Made by a program: the position numbers and the translations under genes
The notes under the pieces: generated by a model
The model's input: the letters and a program-made list of their open reading frames with translations, nothing else
Told to the model about the DNA's origin: nothing
Databases searched by the model: none
Shown: positions 53,010 through 61,593 of the stretch, piece after piece
Layout: every line of letters begins with the position of its first letter
Position numbering within the stretch: position 1 is the stretch's first letter
Source: Bacillus_P idriensis_A
GTDB lineage: Bacteria; Bacillota; Bacilli; Bacillales; Bacillaceae
Assembly (NCBI RefSeq): GCF_050483325.1
Contig: NZ_JBCMYF010000017.1
Coordinates: 62,001-126,000 of the forward strand
Reading direction: 5' to 3'
DNA length: 64,000 nt

Positions 53010-54896
53010 ATGAAGCAAAGAATCAATCACGAAATAAATGATTTTGAAAAAGCATCCGAACAAATGTGGGTGGAAGAGGCAGAGAAAGCTTTAAAGGGGA
53101 AAAGCATTCAAAGTCTTTCCAGAAAAACATATGAAGGAATTACTCTAAGTCCATTATATACTGAGCACAACACGCAATCCAGCTGGGAAAATAGGGGGAC
53201 CGCTGCCCAGAAAAGAAATGATTGGTCTGTCAGCCAAAAACTTCAGCGCTCAAAAACACCTGAACAGTTAAATGATGAAATTCGCGAAGCCATGCAGCGG
53301 GGCCAGGATATCATTCACTTAGAAGACATTGGGTATTTGGAAACCTATCAGAACATTTGCACAGCGTTTGAAGGCATTGACTTGGAACAAATAGAATTCC
53401 ATCTTTCATTGAAGGGCAATATCGGATTCTTCCCATTAATGATAACCTATTTGAAAAATAAAGATTGTAAAGGCTTGTTTGCTTTTGATCCATACGGTGA
53501 ATGGATCAGCGAATCTGACCCTGTTTCTTTAAAGAAGAAAATAGAATGTCTGGCGGAAATGATCGATATACTCGATCAGGAAAATTTGCCAAATGTAAGA
53601 GCAGTATTATTCAGCGGTGAAATTTTTCACAATGCAGGCGGGTCCGCATTAGAAGAGCTGGCATTTACGTTTTCTAATGCCATTGAGCTTTTAAATACAT
53701 TAAAAGAACGCGGTTTTTCCATCGGAAAGCTTGCAGACAAAATCGGTTTTACGTTTTCTGCCGGATCTAATTTTTTTATGGAGATTGCTAAATTCAGAGC
53801 GGCTAAAAAAATATGGGCAACCATTATGACAGCATTTGGGGCAAGTGCAGATCTCCATCCTCTAGTATTGCATGCTGCTTCATCAGCATTCAATAAGACA
53901 AAGCACGATTTGCACGTAAATTCGCTGAGAGCAACTACAGAAGCATTTTCAGCTGCTATCGGCGGGGTGAACAGCTTAACTATTGCACCTTTTGATGAAG
54001 TGCTTGGTGACGTCAGCAAAACAGGTGACAGAATTGCAAGAAACACTCATTATATTTTGAAAGAAGAAAGTCTTTTGTCTAAAGTTGCCGATCCTGCAGG
54101 GGGTTCATGGTACATTGAAGAGCTTACTGAAGAGCTTGCGGAACTTGCCTGGAAGGAAATTCAGTGTATTGAAACGATGGGCGGATTCGTGCAGGCAGCA
54201 AGGCAAAATTATATTCAGGAAAAATTGCGTACCCTTCTGACACTGAGACTGGAAGATGTCAGTAAACGAAAAGTGCAGCTGATTGGAACGAACTATTATG
54301 CGAATTTGCAGGAGCCTGAGCTGGAAATTCAAAAAACTGAAAGAAAAACACCGATTGCAGAAGCAGGCGGGACTGAAAGCGCCTTATCATTGAAAGAATG
54401 GATGAAAGCCGCAAATACAGTAAAAGCAAGTGAAATAAATGCAGCATTAACAGGTGATAAATCAAATGAAAAATTAACTCATCTGTTATCAAAGAGACTT
54501 GCAGAACAATTTGAAGGTCTCAGGGCCGATTCAGGCAGATACAAAAGCAGATTCGGCCATTATCCAAAAGTGGAGGTCCTAGTGCTTGGAAAGCTGCTTG
54601 ATTATAAGCCGCGGCTTGATTTTGTAACAGGAATGCTTTCTGCAGGAGGTATAGAGGCTGTGATTTTGAAACCTGATCAGCAGGAAGTGCCGGACAAACC
54701 AATTATCATCTGCGGGAAAGATGAGGCGTACGGATCGCTTGATTTCATAAAGGGATTGCAAGACGTTATTGTTTACGCAGCGGGACGGCTTGATAAAGAT
54801 AAACTTGAGCAGCACGGCATTCATGAATGCATCTATCATGGAATGGATGTTTATGCCTTCTTAAAAAAATTGCAGCTTCAATTGGGGGTATCGTAA
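53010..54896 (+). CDS. mutA: Methylmalonyl-CoA mutase small subunit
   Basis: A 628-residue small subunit of the heterodimeric mutase. It keeps the barrel fold (GFTFSAGSNFFMEIAKFRAAKKIW near 245, PLVLHAASSAFNKTKHDLHVNSLRATTEAFSAAIGGV near 285-325), but the C-terminal domain lacks the DxHxxG cobalamin-ligand motif (it reads VLGKLLDYKPRLDF), as usual for this non-catalytic subunit. mutB starts 1 base after its stop. Confidence 0.93.
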   Translation: MKQRINHEINDFEKASEQMWVEEAEKALKGKSIQSLSRKTYEGITLSPLYTEHNTQSSWENRGTAAQKRNDWSVSQKLQRSKTPEQLNDEIREAMQRGQDIIHLEDIGYLETYQNICTAFEGIDLEQIEFHLSLKGNIGFFPLMITYLKNKDCKGLFAFDPYGEWISESDPVSLKKKIECLAEMIDILDQENLPNVRAVLFSGEIFHNAGGSALEELAFTFSNAIELLNTLKERGFSIGKLADKIGFTFSAGSNFFMEIAKFRAAKKIWATIMTAFGASADLHPLVLHAASSAFNKTKHDLHVNSLRATTEAFSAAIGGVNSLTIAPFDEVLGDVSKTGDRIARNTHYILKEESLLSKVADPAGGSWYIEELTEELAELAWKEIQCIETMGGFVQAARQNYIQEKLRTLLTLRLEDVSKRKVQLIGTNYYANLQEPELEIQKTERKTPIAEAGGTESALSLKEWMKAANTVKASEINAALTGDKSNEKLTHLLSKRLAEQFEGLRADSGRYKSRFGHYPKVEVLVLGKLLDYKPRLDFVTGMLSAGGIEAVILKPDQQEVPDKPIIICGKDEAYGSLDFIKGLQDVIVYAAGRLDKDKLEQHGIHECIYHGMDVYAFLKKLQLQLGVS

Positions 54897-54897
54897 T

Positions 54898-57060
54898 ATG
54901 AATCGAATTAATCTTGCCAATGTAGACTTGATCAGCGGCAGTTCTGCCGAAAAGAATCAGGAAAACGTTCATGCTGCCGAACCTTTTCAATCCAATGAAG
55001 GGATTCCCTTAAAAGCTTCTTATACTTCAGAAGACCGAAAAAATATGCCTTATTTGGACAGCTATCCGGGCATTGCGCCTTTTCTGAGAGGGCCCTACTC
55101 CACCATGTATGTGAACAGACCATGGACAATCAGGCAGTACGCCGGTTTTTCAACCGCAGAAGACAGCAATGCTTTCTACCGCCGGAATTTAGCCATGGGA
55201 CAAAAAGGATTATCCGTTGCTTTTGATCTCGCGACCCACAGAGGGTACGATTCTGATCACCCGCGGGTTGAAGGGGATGTAGGGAAAGCAGGCGTAGCTA
55301 TTGACTCCATTCTCGATATGAAAATCCTTTTTGATGAGATTCCGCTCGATCAAATGTCAGTATCAATGACGATGAATGGAGCTGTTCTGCCTATCATGGC
55401 CTTTTATATTGTGACAGCTGAAGAACAAGGTGTTCCTAAGGAGAAACTGGCTGGCACGATTCAAAATGACATTTTAAAAGAATATATGGTCCGGAATACA
55501 TACATTTACCCTCCAGAAACATCCATGAGGATTATCGGGGATATTTTTGAATATACAGCGGAAAATATGCCAAAATTCAACAGCATCAGTATTTCGGGCT
55601 ATCATATGCAGGAAGCGGGGGCCACTGCAGATATCGAGCTTGCTTATACACTTGCTGACGGACTTGAATATATTCGGACAGGATTAAAAGCAGGTCTTGA
55701 TATTGATCAATTCGCTCCGAGACTTTCCTTTTTTTGGGCAATCGGCATGAATTATTTTATGGAAGTTGCAAAGATGAGGGCGGCAAGGCTAATGTGGGCC
55801 AAAATTGTCAAAGAATTTAATCCTGAAAATCCTAAATCACTGGCTCTCAGAACACATTCCCAAACTTCAGGCTGGAGTTTGACAGCACAAGATCCGTTTA
55901 ACAATGTTGCCAGAACATGCATTGAAGCACATGCTGCTGTTATGGGACATACCCAGTCACTGCATACAAATGCACTGGATGAAGCCATTGCCCTTCCAAC
56001 TGATTTCTCTGCACGCATTGCAAGAAACACGCAGCTTTATTTGCAGCAGGAAACCGGCATATGCGATGTAATCGATCCATGGGGGGGTTCTTATTATGTA
56101 GAATCTCTTACAAAACAGCTGATGGACAAGGCTTGGATGCATATTGAAGAGGTGGAAAACCTTGGCGGAATGACAAAAGCGATTGAAACAGGGCTTCCTA
56201 AAATGAAAATTGAAGAAGCGGCAGCTAAACGGCAGGCTAAGATAGATTCAGGAACGGAAACGATTATCGGCGTCAATAAATTTCAAGTTGAGGAAGAGGA
56301 CCCGATTGAAATCTTGAATATTGATAATACAATCGTAAGAAGAAAACAGATTGAAAGGCTTCAGACTTTGAAAGAGGCACGTGATCAGGACAGGGTGGAC
56401 CTGGCACTTGAAGCATTAACAGAGGCTGTCAGAAGCGGAGAAGGGAATTTGCTTGCGCTTGCTGTTGAGGCAGCGAGAGAAAGAGCAACTTTAGGCGAAA
56501 TTTCCGATGCAGTTGAAAAGGCCTCCAAACGGCATCAGGCAGTGATCCGTTCCATCAGCGGCGTGTACAGCTCTGAATTTTCAAATGAAGAAGAAATCGA
56601 AAGTGTAAGAAGAATGACGGATGAATTTTCCGAACTGGAAGGAAGAAGACCGCGCATTTTAATCGCCAAGATGGGCCAGGATGGTCATGACCGCGGTGCA
56701 AAGGTTGTGGCAACGGCATATGCAGATCTTGGTTTTGATGTGGATATCGGTCCATTATTTCAAACACCGGCGGAAACAGCTGCACAGGCAGTTGAAAATG
56801 ATGTTCATATTGTCGGCATGAGTTCTCTTGCAGCAGGCCACAAAACCCTTCTTCCGCAATTGATAAAAGAATTGAAGACACTTGGCAGAGAAGACATTGT
56901 CGTGATTGTCGGAGGCGTTATCCCGTATCAGGATTATGAATTTTTATTAGACAGCGGAGCTTCTGCTATATTTGGACCAGGAACTGTTATTCCGAATGCA
57001 GCAAAGGTTATGCTTGAGAAAATTTACGAAAGACTTGGCTATGAGGATGCAGACGAATGA
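54898..57060 (+). CDS. mutB: Methylmalonyl-CoA mutase large (catalytic) subunit
   Basis: A 720-residue adenosylcobalamin enzyme interconverting (R)-methylmalonyl-CoA and succinyl-CoA. Barrel motifs IRQYAGFSTAEDSNAFYRRN, SVAFDLATHRGYDSDHPRV and RTHSQTSGWSLTAQDPFNNVART; the C-terminal B12 domain has KMGQDGHDRGAKVVAT (axial His ligand) and IVGMSSLAAGH near 640. TTGGGGG before the ATG, inside mutA. Overlaps meaB by 4 bases. Confidence 0.97.
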   Translation: MNRINLANVDLISGSSAEKNQENVHAAEPFQSNEGIPLKASYTSEDRKNMPYLDSYPGIAPFLRGPYSTMYVNRPWTIRQYAGFSTAEDSNAFYRRNLAMGQKGLSVAFDLATHRGYDSDHPRVEGDVGKAGVAIDSILDMKILFDEIPLDQMSVSMTMNGAVLPIMAFYIVTAEEQGVPKEKLAGTIQNDILKEYMVRNTYIYPPETSMRIIGDIFEYTAENMPKFNSISISGYHMQEAGATADIELAYTLADGLEYIRTGLKAGLDIDQFAPRLSFFWAIGMNYFMEVAKMRAARLMWAKIVKEFNPENPKSLALRTHSQTSGWSLTAQDPFNNVARTCIEAHAAVMGHTQSLHTNALDEAIALPTDFSARIARNTQLYLQQETGICDVIDPWGGSYYVESLTKQLMDKAWMHIEEVENLGGMTKAIETGLPKMKIEEAAAKRQAKIDSGTETIIGVNKFQVEEEDPIEILNIDNTIVRRKQIERLQTLKEARDQDRVDLALEALTEAVRSGEGNLLALAVEAARERATLGEISDAVEKASKRHQAVIRSISGVYSSEFSNEEEIESVRRMTDEFSELEGRRPRILIAKMGQDGHDRGAKVVATAYADLGFDVDIGPLFQTPAETAAQAVENDVHIVGMSSLAAGHKTLLPQLIKELKTLGREDIVVIVGGVIPYQDYEFLLDSGASAIFGPGTVIPNAAKVMLEKIYERLGYEDADE

Positions 57061-58076
57061 CAGGAAGTCCTCAAAAGCGGAAAAAAGCGGGAAGTATGGA
57101 AAAGAGCGCAGAGCACTATATTGCAGGTGTTTTAAATGGCGACAGAGTGGCTGTTGCCCAGGCTATTACTCTAGTGGAAAGCAATGCCGAAAAGCATTTT
57201 GAAAAAGCGCAGCAGATGATTGAAGAACTCCAGCAAAAAGAGACTTCTTCGATACGAATTGGGATCACAGGGGTTCCTGGTGCAGGAAAGAGCACTTTTA
57301 TTGATTCTTTCGGGACGTATTTGTGCAGTCTCGGACACAAAGTGGCTGTTCTTGCTGTCGATCCGAGCAGTCAAGTTTCAAAAGGCAGTATACTGGGAGA
57401 TAAAACGAGAATGGAGAGGCTCTCGCGTAATCAGGATGCCTTTATCAGACCTTCTCCATCAAGCGGAACACTTGGAGGCGTCACGCGGAAAACAAGGGAA
57501 TCCATCATTGTTTGCGAGGCAGCAGGGTATGATGTGATCCTTGTTGAAACGGTTGGTGTCGGACAGGGTGAGTTTGCCATAAGAGGAATGGTTGATTTTT
57601 TCCTCTTATTGGTTTTGACCGGTGCCGGTGATGAGCTGCAGACGATGAAAAAAGGAATTATGGAGCTTCCCGATCTTGTAGTCGTCAACAAAGCGGATGG
57701 CGATAATCGTGATCATGCAAAAAAAGCTGAGCATGAGTACAATCATATTCTTCATTTTCTAAAATCCTATACACAAGGCTGGGAAACGAAAGCAGTGACC
57801 GCTTCTGCCCTCCATGAAAAAGGGATACAGGAAATATGGGAGACAATTAATGTTTTTTCACAGAAAACAAGAGAAAGCGGAATGTTCGAAGGCAGAAGGA
57901 AGCTTCAGCAGAAGGAATGGCTCTATGAAATGATTGAGCAACAGCTGAAGCATCATTTTTTTCAGCATACTTATATAAAAGGCAATATGCAGCGCTATGA
58001 AAAAGATGTGGTAGAAGGAAAGCGTCCGGTTTCAGGCAGTGTAAAAGAACTTATTTCTGCTTTTTTAAGCAGATAA
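57057..58076 (+). CDS. meaB: MeaB, GTPase chaperone of methylmalonyl-CoA mutase
   Basis: A 339-residue G3E GTPase (MeaB/ArgK) that protects and reloads the mutase. Walker A GVPGAGKSTFID near residue 67, VLAVDPSSQVSKGSILGDKTRM near 100, IRPSPSSGTLGGV near 125, DVILVETVGVGQGE near 160 and NKAD near 210. Start overlaps the mutB stop (ATGA), so translation is coupled. Confidence 0.95.
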   Translation: MTGSPQKRKKAGSMEKSAEHYIAGVLNGDRVAVAQAITLVESNAEKHFEKAQQMIEELQQKETSSIRIGITGVPGAGKSTFIDSFGTYLCSLGHKVAVLAVDPSSQVSKGSILGDKTRMERLSRNQDAFIRPSPSSGTLGGVTRKTRESIIVCEAAGYDVILVETVGVGQGEFAIRGMVDFFLLLVLTGAGDELQTMKKGIMELPDLVVVNKADGDNRDHAKKAEHEYNHILHFLKSYTQGWETKAVTASALHEKGIQEIWETINVFSQKTRESGMFEGRRKLQQKEWLYEMIEQQLKHHFFQHTYIKGNMQRYEKDVVEGKRPVSGSVKELISAFLSR

Positions 58077-58087
58077 GTGCCAATTTA

Positions 58088-58252
58088 ACTGTCTTTCAGA
58101 GCTAAAAAGGCGGTTCCGCATTTCAGTGGTGTCCAGCTCCACCGCCCAGCTCCTCGGCCAGAACAAATTCCCCCAAAAAGTCAAAACCGGACTTTTCGGG
58201 TGAATTCTTATCTGTCTGTCGGGTCTAAACAGCGGTTCCGCATTTCAGTGGT
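58088..58252. repeat. Intergenic palindromic repeat, copy 1 plus partial tail copy
   Basis: The full copy runs about 58129-58252 and has the same framework as two others in this window: TAGCTCC/CAGCTCC, CTCCTCGGCCAGAAC, a long hairpin, then CTTATCTGTCTG and CTAAACAG. The hairpin is at 58166-58206 (AATTC-CCC-AAAAGTC arms). The 20-base CGGTTCCGCATTTCAGTGGT occurs at 58111-58130 and again at 58233-58252, so a truncated tail of another copy (58088-58130) precedes it. Lies between meaB and brxB. Confidence 0.8.
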
Positions 58253-58309
58253 CATTTGCCGCAACTCTTGGTAAAATGGATGTATTGTCAGTAAAGGAGA
58301 GGTTATAAC

Positions 58310-58747
58310 GTGAATATCGATTTTAATATGTTTATGAATGATGTAGTCGCACAGGCAAGAAAAGAAATCACGGCTGCAGGATATACAGAATTAACTACAC
58401 CTGAAGAGGTGGAAGAAACATTTAAGCAAGAAGGAACAACTCTTGTGATGGTCAACTCGGTATGCGGCTGTGCAGGCGGTATAGCAAGACCTGCAGCTGC
58501 TCACTCTGTTCATTATGATAAACGACCTGACCGTCTTGTTACTGTGTTTGCAGGACAGGATAAAGAAGCAACTTCATATGCAAGAGAACATTTCACTGGT
58601 TATCCGCCTTCATCACCATCGTTTGCCCTGTTAAAAGACGGCAAGCTTGTGGCTATGGTTGAGCGCCATGAAATTGAAGGACATGATCCGATGAGTGTTG
58701 TAGCGAAGCTTCAAGAAGCTTTTGATCAGCATTGCGAAGAAATCTAA
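58310..58747 (+). CDS. brxB: Bacilliredoxin BrxB (YqiW)
   Basis: A 145-residue thioredoxin-fold protein of the DUF1094 family with the CGC active site at Cys52-Gly53-Cys54 (NSVCGCAGGIARPA). It removes bacillithiol from protein thiols. Start is GTG at 58310 with AGGAGAGG upstream. Ends in a terminator. Confidence 0.95.
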   Translation: MNIDFNMFMNDVVAQARKEITAAGYTELTTPEEVEETFKQEGTTLVMVNSVCGCAGGIARPAAAHSVHYDKRPDRLVTVFAGQDKEATSYAREHFTGYPPSSPSFALLKDGKLVAMVERHEIEGHDPMSVVAKLQEAFDQHCEEI

Positions 58748-58776
58748 ACTGCCGTTTTAACGGCAGTTTTTTTTTG
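58747..58776 (+). terminator. Terminator after brxB
   Basis: AACTGCCG (58747-58754) and CGGCAGTT (58761-58768) followed by nine T or more. Confidence 0.9.
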
Positions 58777-58924
58777 GGATCTTTTTATTCTTGAAAAGTT
58801 TAACATTCTTTTTCACTATAATATTACTGCATAAAAATAAATTATTTATCTATATATTGCATATTTATAAGTATGTGTTAAAATACATTTAGCCGGATAT
58901 TTATCCACAAAAAAACACTTGTAA

Positions 58925-58950
58925 AATATTATTCTATAGAAGATAATATT
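58925..58950 (+). promoter_or_regulatory. Inverted repeat upstream of artP
   Basis: AATATTAT (58925-58932) and ATAATATT (58943-58950) with 10 bases between, 41 bases before the artP ATG. The region 58777-58990 is very AT-rich and could contain AhrC sites, but I cannot identify one with certainty. Confidence 0.35.
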
Positions 58951-58990
58951 ATTAAATTTAGAATTTTAAGAAAAATACAGGGGGAAAAAA

Positions 58991-59770
58991 ATGAAAAAGC
59001 TATTATTAGGTATGATTTCTATTTTAGTGATTGGAGTACTTGCTGCATGCGGATCTTCAGACAATGGATCTGAAGAAGAGAAAAAAGTTTTAAAGATGGC
59101 AACATCGGCGGATTATCCTCCTTTTGAGTATATTGACACAGCAAAAGGCAGCGAGATCATCGGATTTGATGTTGACCTTGCAAAAGCAATCGGCAAAGAG
59201 CTTGGCTATGAAATTGAAGTTCAGGACATGGATTTCACTGGTTTAATTCCAGCACTTCAGGCTAACAAGGCTGATATTGTTTTAGCAGGGATGACACCGA
59301 CTGAAGAACGCAAAAAAAGCGTGGATTTCTCAGATGTTTACTATACTGCTAAGCATATGATCATTTCTCCAAAAGGCAGCGGCATTAAATCTGTTGAAGA
59401 TTTAGAAGGAAAGACAGTCGGCGTCCAGCTGGCTTCGATTCAAGAAGGCAAAGCAGAGGAAATCGCTAAAGAGGTAAACATCAAAGTTGAAAACCGCAAC
59501 AGAATTCCTGAACTGATCCAAGAAATGAAATCAGGCCGTTTTGATGCAGCGATTATTGAAGACACAGTGGCAAAAGGCTACTTTGAAAAGGATAAAGAAC
59601 TAGAAGGTGTGACAATAGAAGACGGTGAAACAGAAGAAGCAGGTTCTGCGATTGCTTTCCCTAAAGACAGCAAACATGCAGAAGAATTCAACAAAGAGCT
59701 TCAGAAAATGAAAGAAAACGGCGAACTTGAAAAGTTAGTCGTGAAATGGTTCGGCGGAGAAGAAAAATAA
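58991..59770 (+). CDS. artP: Arginine/polar amino acid ABC transporter, substrate-binding lipoprotein
   Basis: A 259-residue lipoprotein. The signal peptide ends in a lipobox LAAC with the acylated cysteine at residue 20, followed by a serine/glutamate linker and a type-2 periplasmic binding protein domain (SADYPPFEYID, GFDVDLAKAIGKELGYE, ADIVLAGMTPTEERKKSVDFSDVYY). It resembles YqiX/ArtP of B. subtilis. A terminator and a repeat separate it from artQ. Confidence 0.92.
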   Translation: MKKLLLGMISILVIGVLAACGSSDNGSEEEKKVLKMATSADYPPFEYIDTAKGSEIIGFDVDLAKAIGKELGYEIEVQDMDFTGLIPALQANKADIVLAGMTPTEERKKSVDFSDVYYTAKHMIISPKGSGIKSVEDLEGKTVGVQLASIQEGKAEEIAKEVNIKVENRNRIPELIQEMKSGRFDAAIIEDTVAKGYFEKDKELEGVTIEDGETEEAGSAIAFPKDSKHAEEFNKELQKMKENGELEKLVVKWFGGEEK

Positions 59771-59778
59771 GTTAACAT

Positions 59779-59816
59779 AAAAAAACGCTCAACGGAACGA
59801 TTGTTGAACGTTTTTT
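59779..59816 (+). terminator. Terminator after artP
   Basis: AAAAAACG-CTCAAC and GTTGA-CGTTTTTT arms with one mismatch and a 9-base loop. It should limit read-through from artP into artQR. Confidence 0.8.
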
Positions 59817-59840
59817 AAGAAATAAAAAAGCATAAAATTT

Positions 59841-59970
59841 TTGCGCATTGGTGTCTAGCTCCAACGCTCAGGCTCCTCGGCCAGAACGGATCCGACAGTA
59901 AAGGCAAAAAGCGCCTTTTCTGTCGGATCCTTATCTGTCTGCCTGCGCTAAACAGGCGATTGCGCTTTTC
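59841..59970. repeat. Intergenic palindromic repeat, copy 2
   Basis: Same framework as copy 1: GGTGTCTAGCTCCAACGC, GCTCCTCGGCCAGAAC, hairpin, CTTATCTGTCTG, GCTAAACAGGCG. The hairpin 59888-59930 has perfect 11-bp outer arms GGATCCGACAG/CTGTCGGATCC and inner AAGGC/GCCTT. Lies between artP and artQ. Confidence 0.85.
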
Positions 59971-60004
59971 TTAATTCCTTATACAGAAAGGAGTGTCATG
60001 AAAA

Positions 60005-60664
60005 ATGAATCTGGATTTTCCGGCTATAGCGCCCTCCATTCCTTTTATCCTTCAGGGGATACCGGTTACATTGAAAATTGTAGGGCTTTCTGCTTTAATT
60101 GGATTTATTCTTGCTGTCATTCTTGCTCTGCTCAAGATCAGCAGAATTAAGCCGCTGATGTGGATTGCAGATGCATATACATCCGTTTTTCGCGGCACGC
60201 CGCTTATCTTGCAATTATTAATCATTTATTATGGTGCACCGCAAATACTCGGCTTTGAGATTGATCCGTATCCAGCAGCAGTTGCAACATTTGCCCTGAA
60301 TTCTGGCGCATACATTTCTGAGGTAATCAGAGCAGGCATCATGGCAATCGATAAAGGCCAGCGCGAAGCTGCAATGGCTCTAGGTGTTCCTTACTCAAAA
60401 ATGATGAAAGACATCATTTTTCCTCAGGCCATCAAAAATATTCTTCCTGCACTGATGAATGAGTTCATTACGCTCACAAAGGAATCTGCGATTGTAACCA
60501 TTATCGGCGTACAGGATATCATGAGAAGTTCGTATATTGTCGGTGGCCAAACATACCGTTATTTTGAACCGATCTTAATTGCGGGTTTCATCTATTATGT
60601 CATGGTTATCATCTTAACACTCCTTGGCAAACTCGTTGAAAGGAGAATGGCGCGCAGTGATTAA
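60005..60664 (+). CDS. artQ: Arginine/polar amino acid ABC transporter, permease
   Basis: A 219-residue inner-membrane permease of the HisMQ family with about five membrane segments and the EAA loop GQREAAMALGVPYSKMMKDIIFPQA near residue 118, which contacts ArtR. AGAAAGGAG precedes the ATG. Overlaps artR by 8 bases. Confidence 0.94.
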   Translation: MNLDFPAIAPSIPFILQGIPVTLKIVGLSALIGFILAVILALLKISRIKPLMWIADAYTSVFRGTPLILQLLIIYYGAPQILGFEIDPYPAAVATFALNSGAYISEVIRAGIMAIDKGQREAAMALGVPYSKMMKDIIFPQAIKNILPALMNEFITLTKESAIVTIIGVQDIMRSSYIVGGQTYRYFEPILIAGFIYYVMVIILTLLGKLVERRMARSD

Positions 60665-61379
60665 AGTAGAAAATCTTCATAAGTCATTTGGTAAATTAGA
60701 AGTGCTTAAAGGAATTACCACATCAATTGCTGAAAAAGAGGTTGTCGCGATTATCGGTCCTTCAGGCTCAGGAAAATCCACCTTTTTGCGCTGTTTGAAT
60801 CGTTTGGAAGATCCAACAGACGGACATGTCTGGATAAAGGATCATGATATTACAAATCCAAAAACAGATATTAATAAAGTTCGTCAAAATGTGGGGATGG
60901 TTTTTCAGCATTTTCATCTTTTTCCTCATAAAACCGTTTTGGAAAACTTAACATACGCACCATTAACGGTTAAGGGAACTTCCAAAAAGGAAGCAGAAGC
61001 ACAGGGTCACGAGCTTTTAAAGAAAGTCGGTCTAGCTGAAAAAGCTCATGAATACCCAAGCAGGCTGTCAGGCGGACAAAAGCAGCGGGTTGCAATTGCA
61101 AGGGCGCTTGCAATGAATCCTGAAGTTATGCTGTTTGATGAACCTACCTCTGCTCTTGATCCGGAGATGGTAAAGGAAGTATTGGAAGTTATGAAAAATC
61201 TTGCGTTTTCCGGGATGACAATGGCGATTGTAACCCATGAAATGGGATTTGCAAGAGAAGTAGCAGACAGAGTCCTCTTTCTCGATGAGGGTATTTTAGT
61301 GGAAGATGCGCCGCCAAAAGAGTTTTTCACCAATCCTAAAACGAAACGTGCTCAAATTTTCCTTGAAAAAATGCTATAA
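60657..61379 (+). CDS. artR: Arginine/polar amino acid ABC transporter, ATPase
   Basis: A 240-residue ABC ATPase. Walker A GPSGSGKSTF near residue 32, Q-loop QHFHLFPH near 85, signature LSGGQKQR near 135, Walker B VMLFDEPTSALDPE near 155 and switch histidine in IVTHEMGFA. Start is GTG 60657 (IKVENLHKSFG), 11 bases after AAAGGAG; the open frame extends upstream inside artQ. Confidence 0.95.
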   Translation: MIKVENLHKSFGKLEVLKGITTSIAEKEVVAIIGPSGSGKSTFLRCLNRLEDPTDGHVWIKDHDITNPKTDINKVRQNVGMVFQHFHLFPHKTVLENLTYAPLTVKGTSKKEAEAQGHELLKKVGLAEKAHEYPSRLSGGQKQRVAIARALAMNPEVMLFDEPTSALDPEMVKEVLEVMKNLAFSGMTMAIVTHEMGFAREVADRVLFLDEGILVEDAPPKEFFTNPKTKRAQIFLEKML

Positions 61380-61388
61380 TCCTAAAGT

Positions 61389-61420
61389 GAAAGATGATCA
61401 TGATGATCATCTTTTTCTTT
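61389..61420 (+). terminator. Terminator after artR
   Basis: GAAAGATGATC and GATCATCTTTTTC around a short loop, then CTTTTT. Confidence 0.85.
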
Positions 61421-61593
61421 TTGGAGTTTTAATAAGGGTTGGCCGTACTCATTTATACATACTAATTTGAAAAGAAACACCACTAAATGAGCTGTTCATA
61501 TTAAACCACAGCAGCGCACATAAGACTTATTTAAAAATCATTCTTCTTTTTGGTTACACTAACAAACAGAATGATGAAGCAAGGGGAAAGAAA

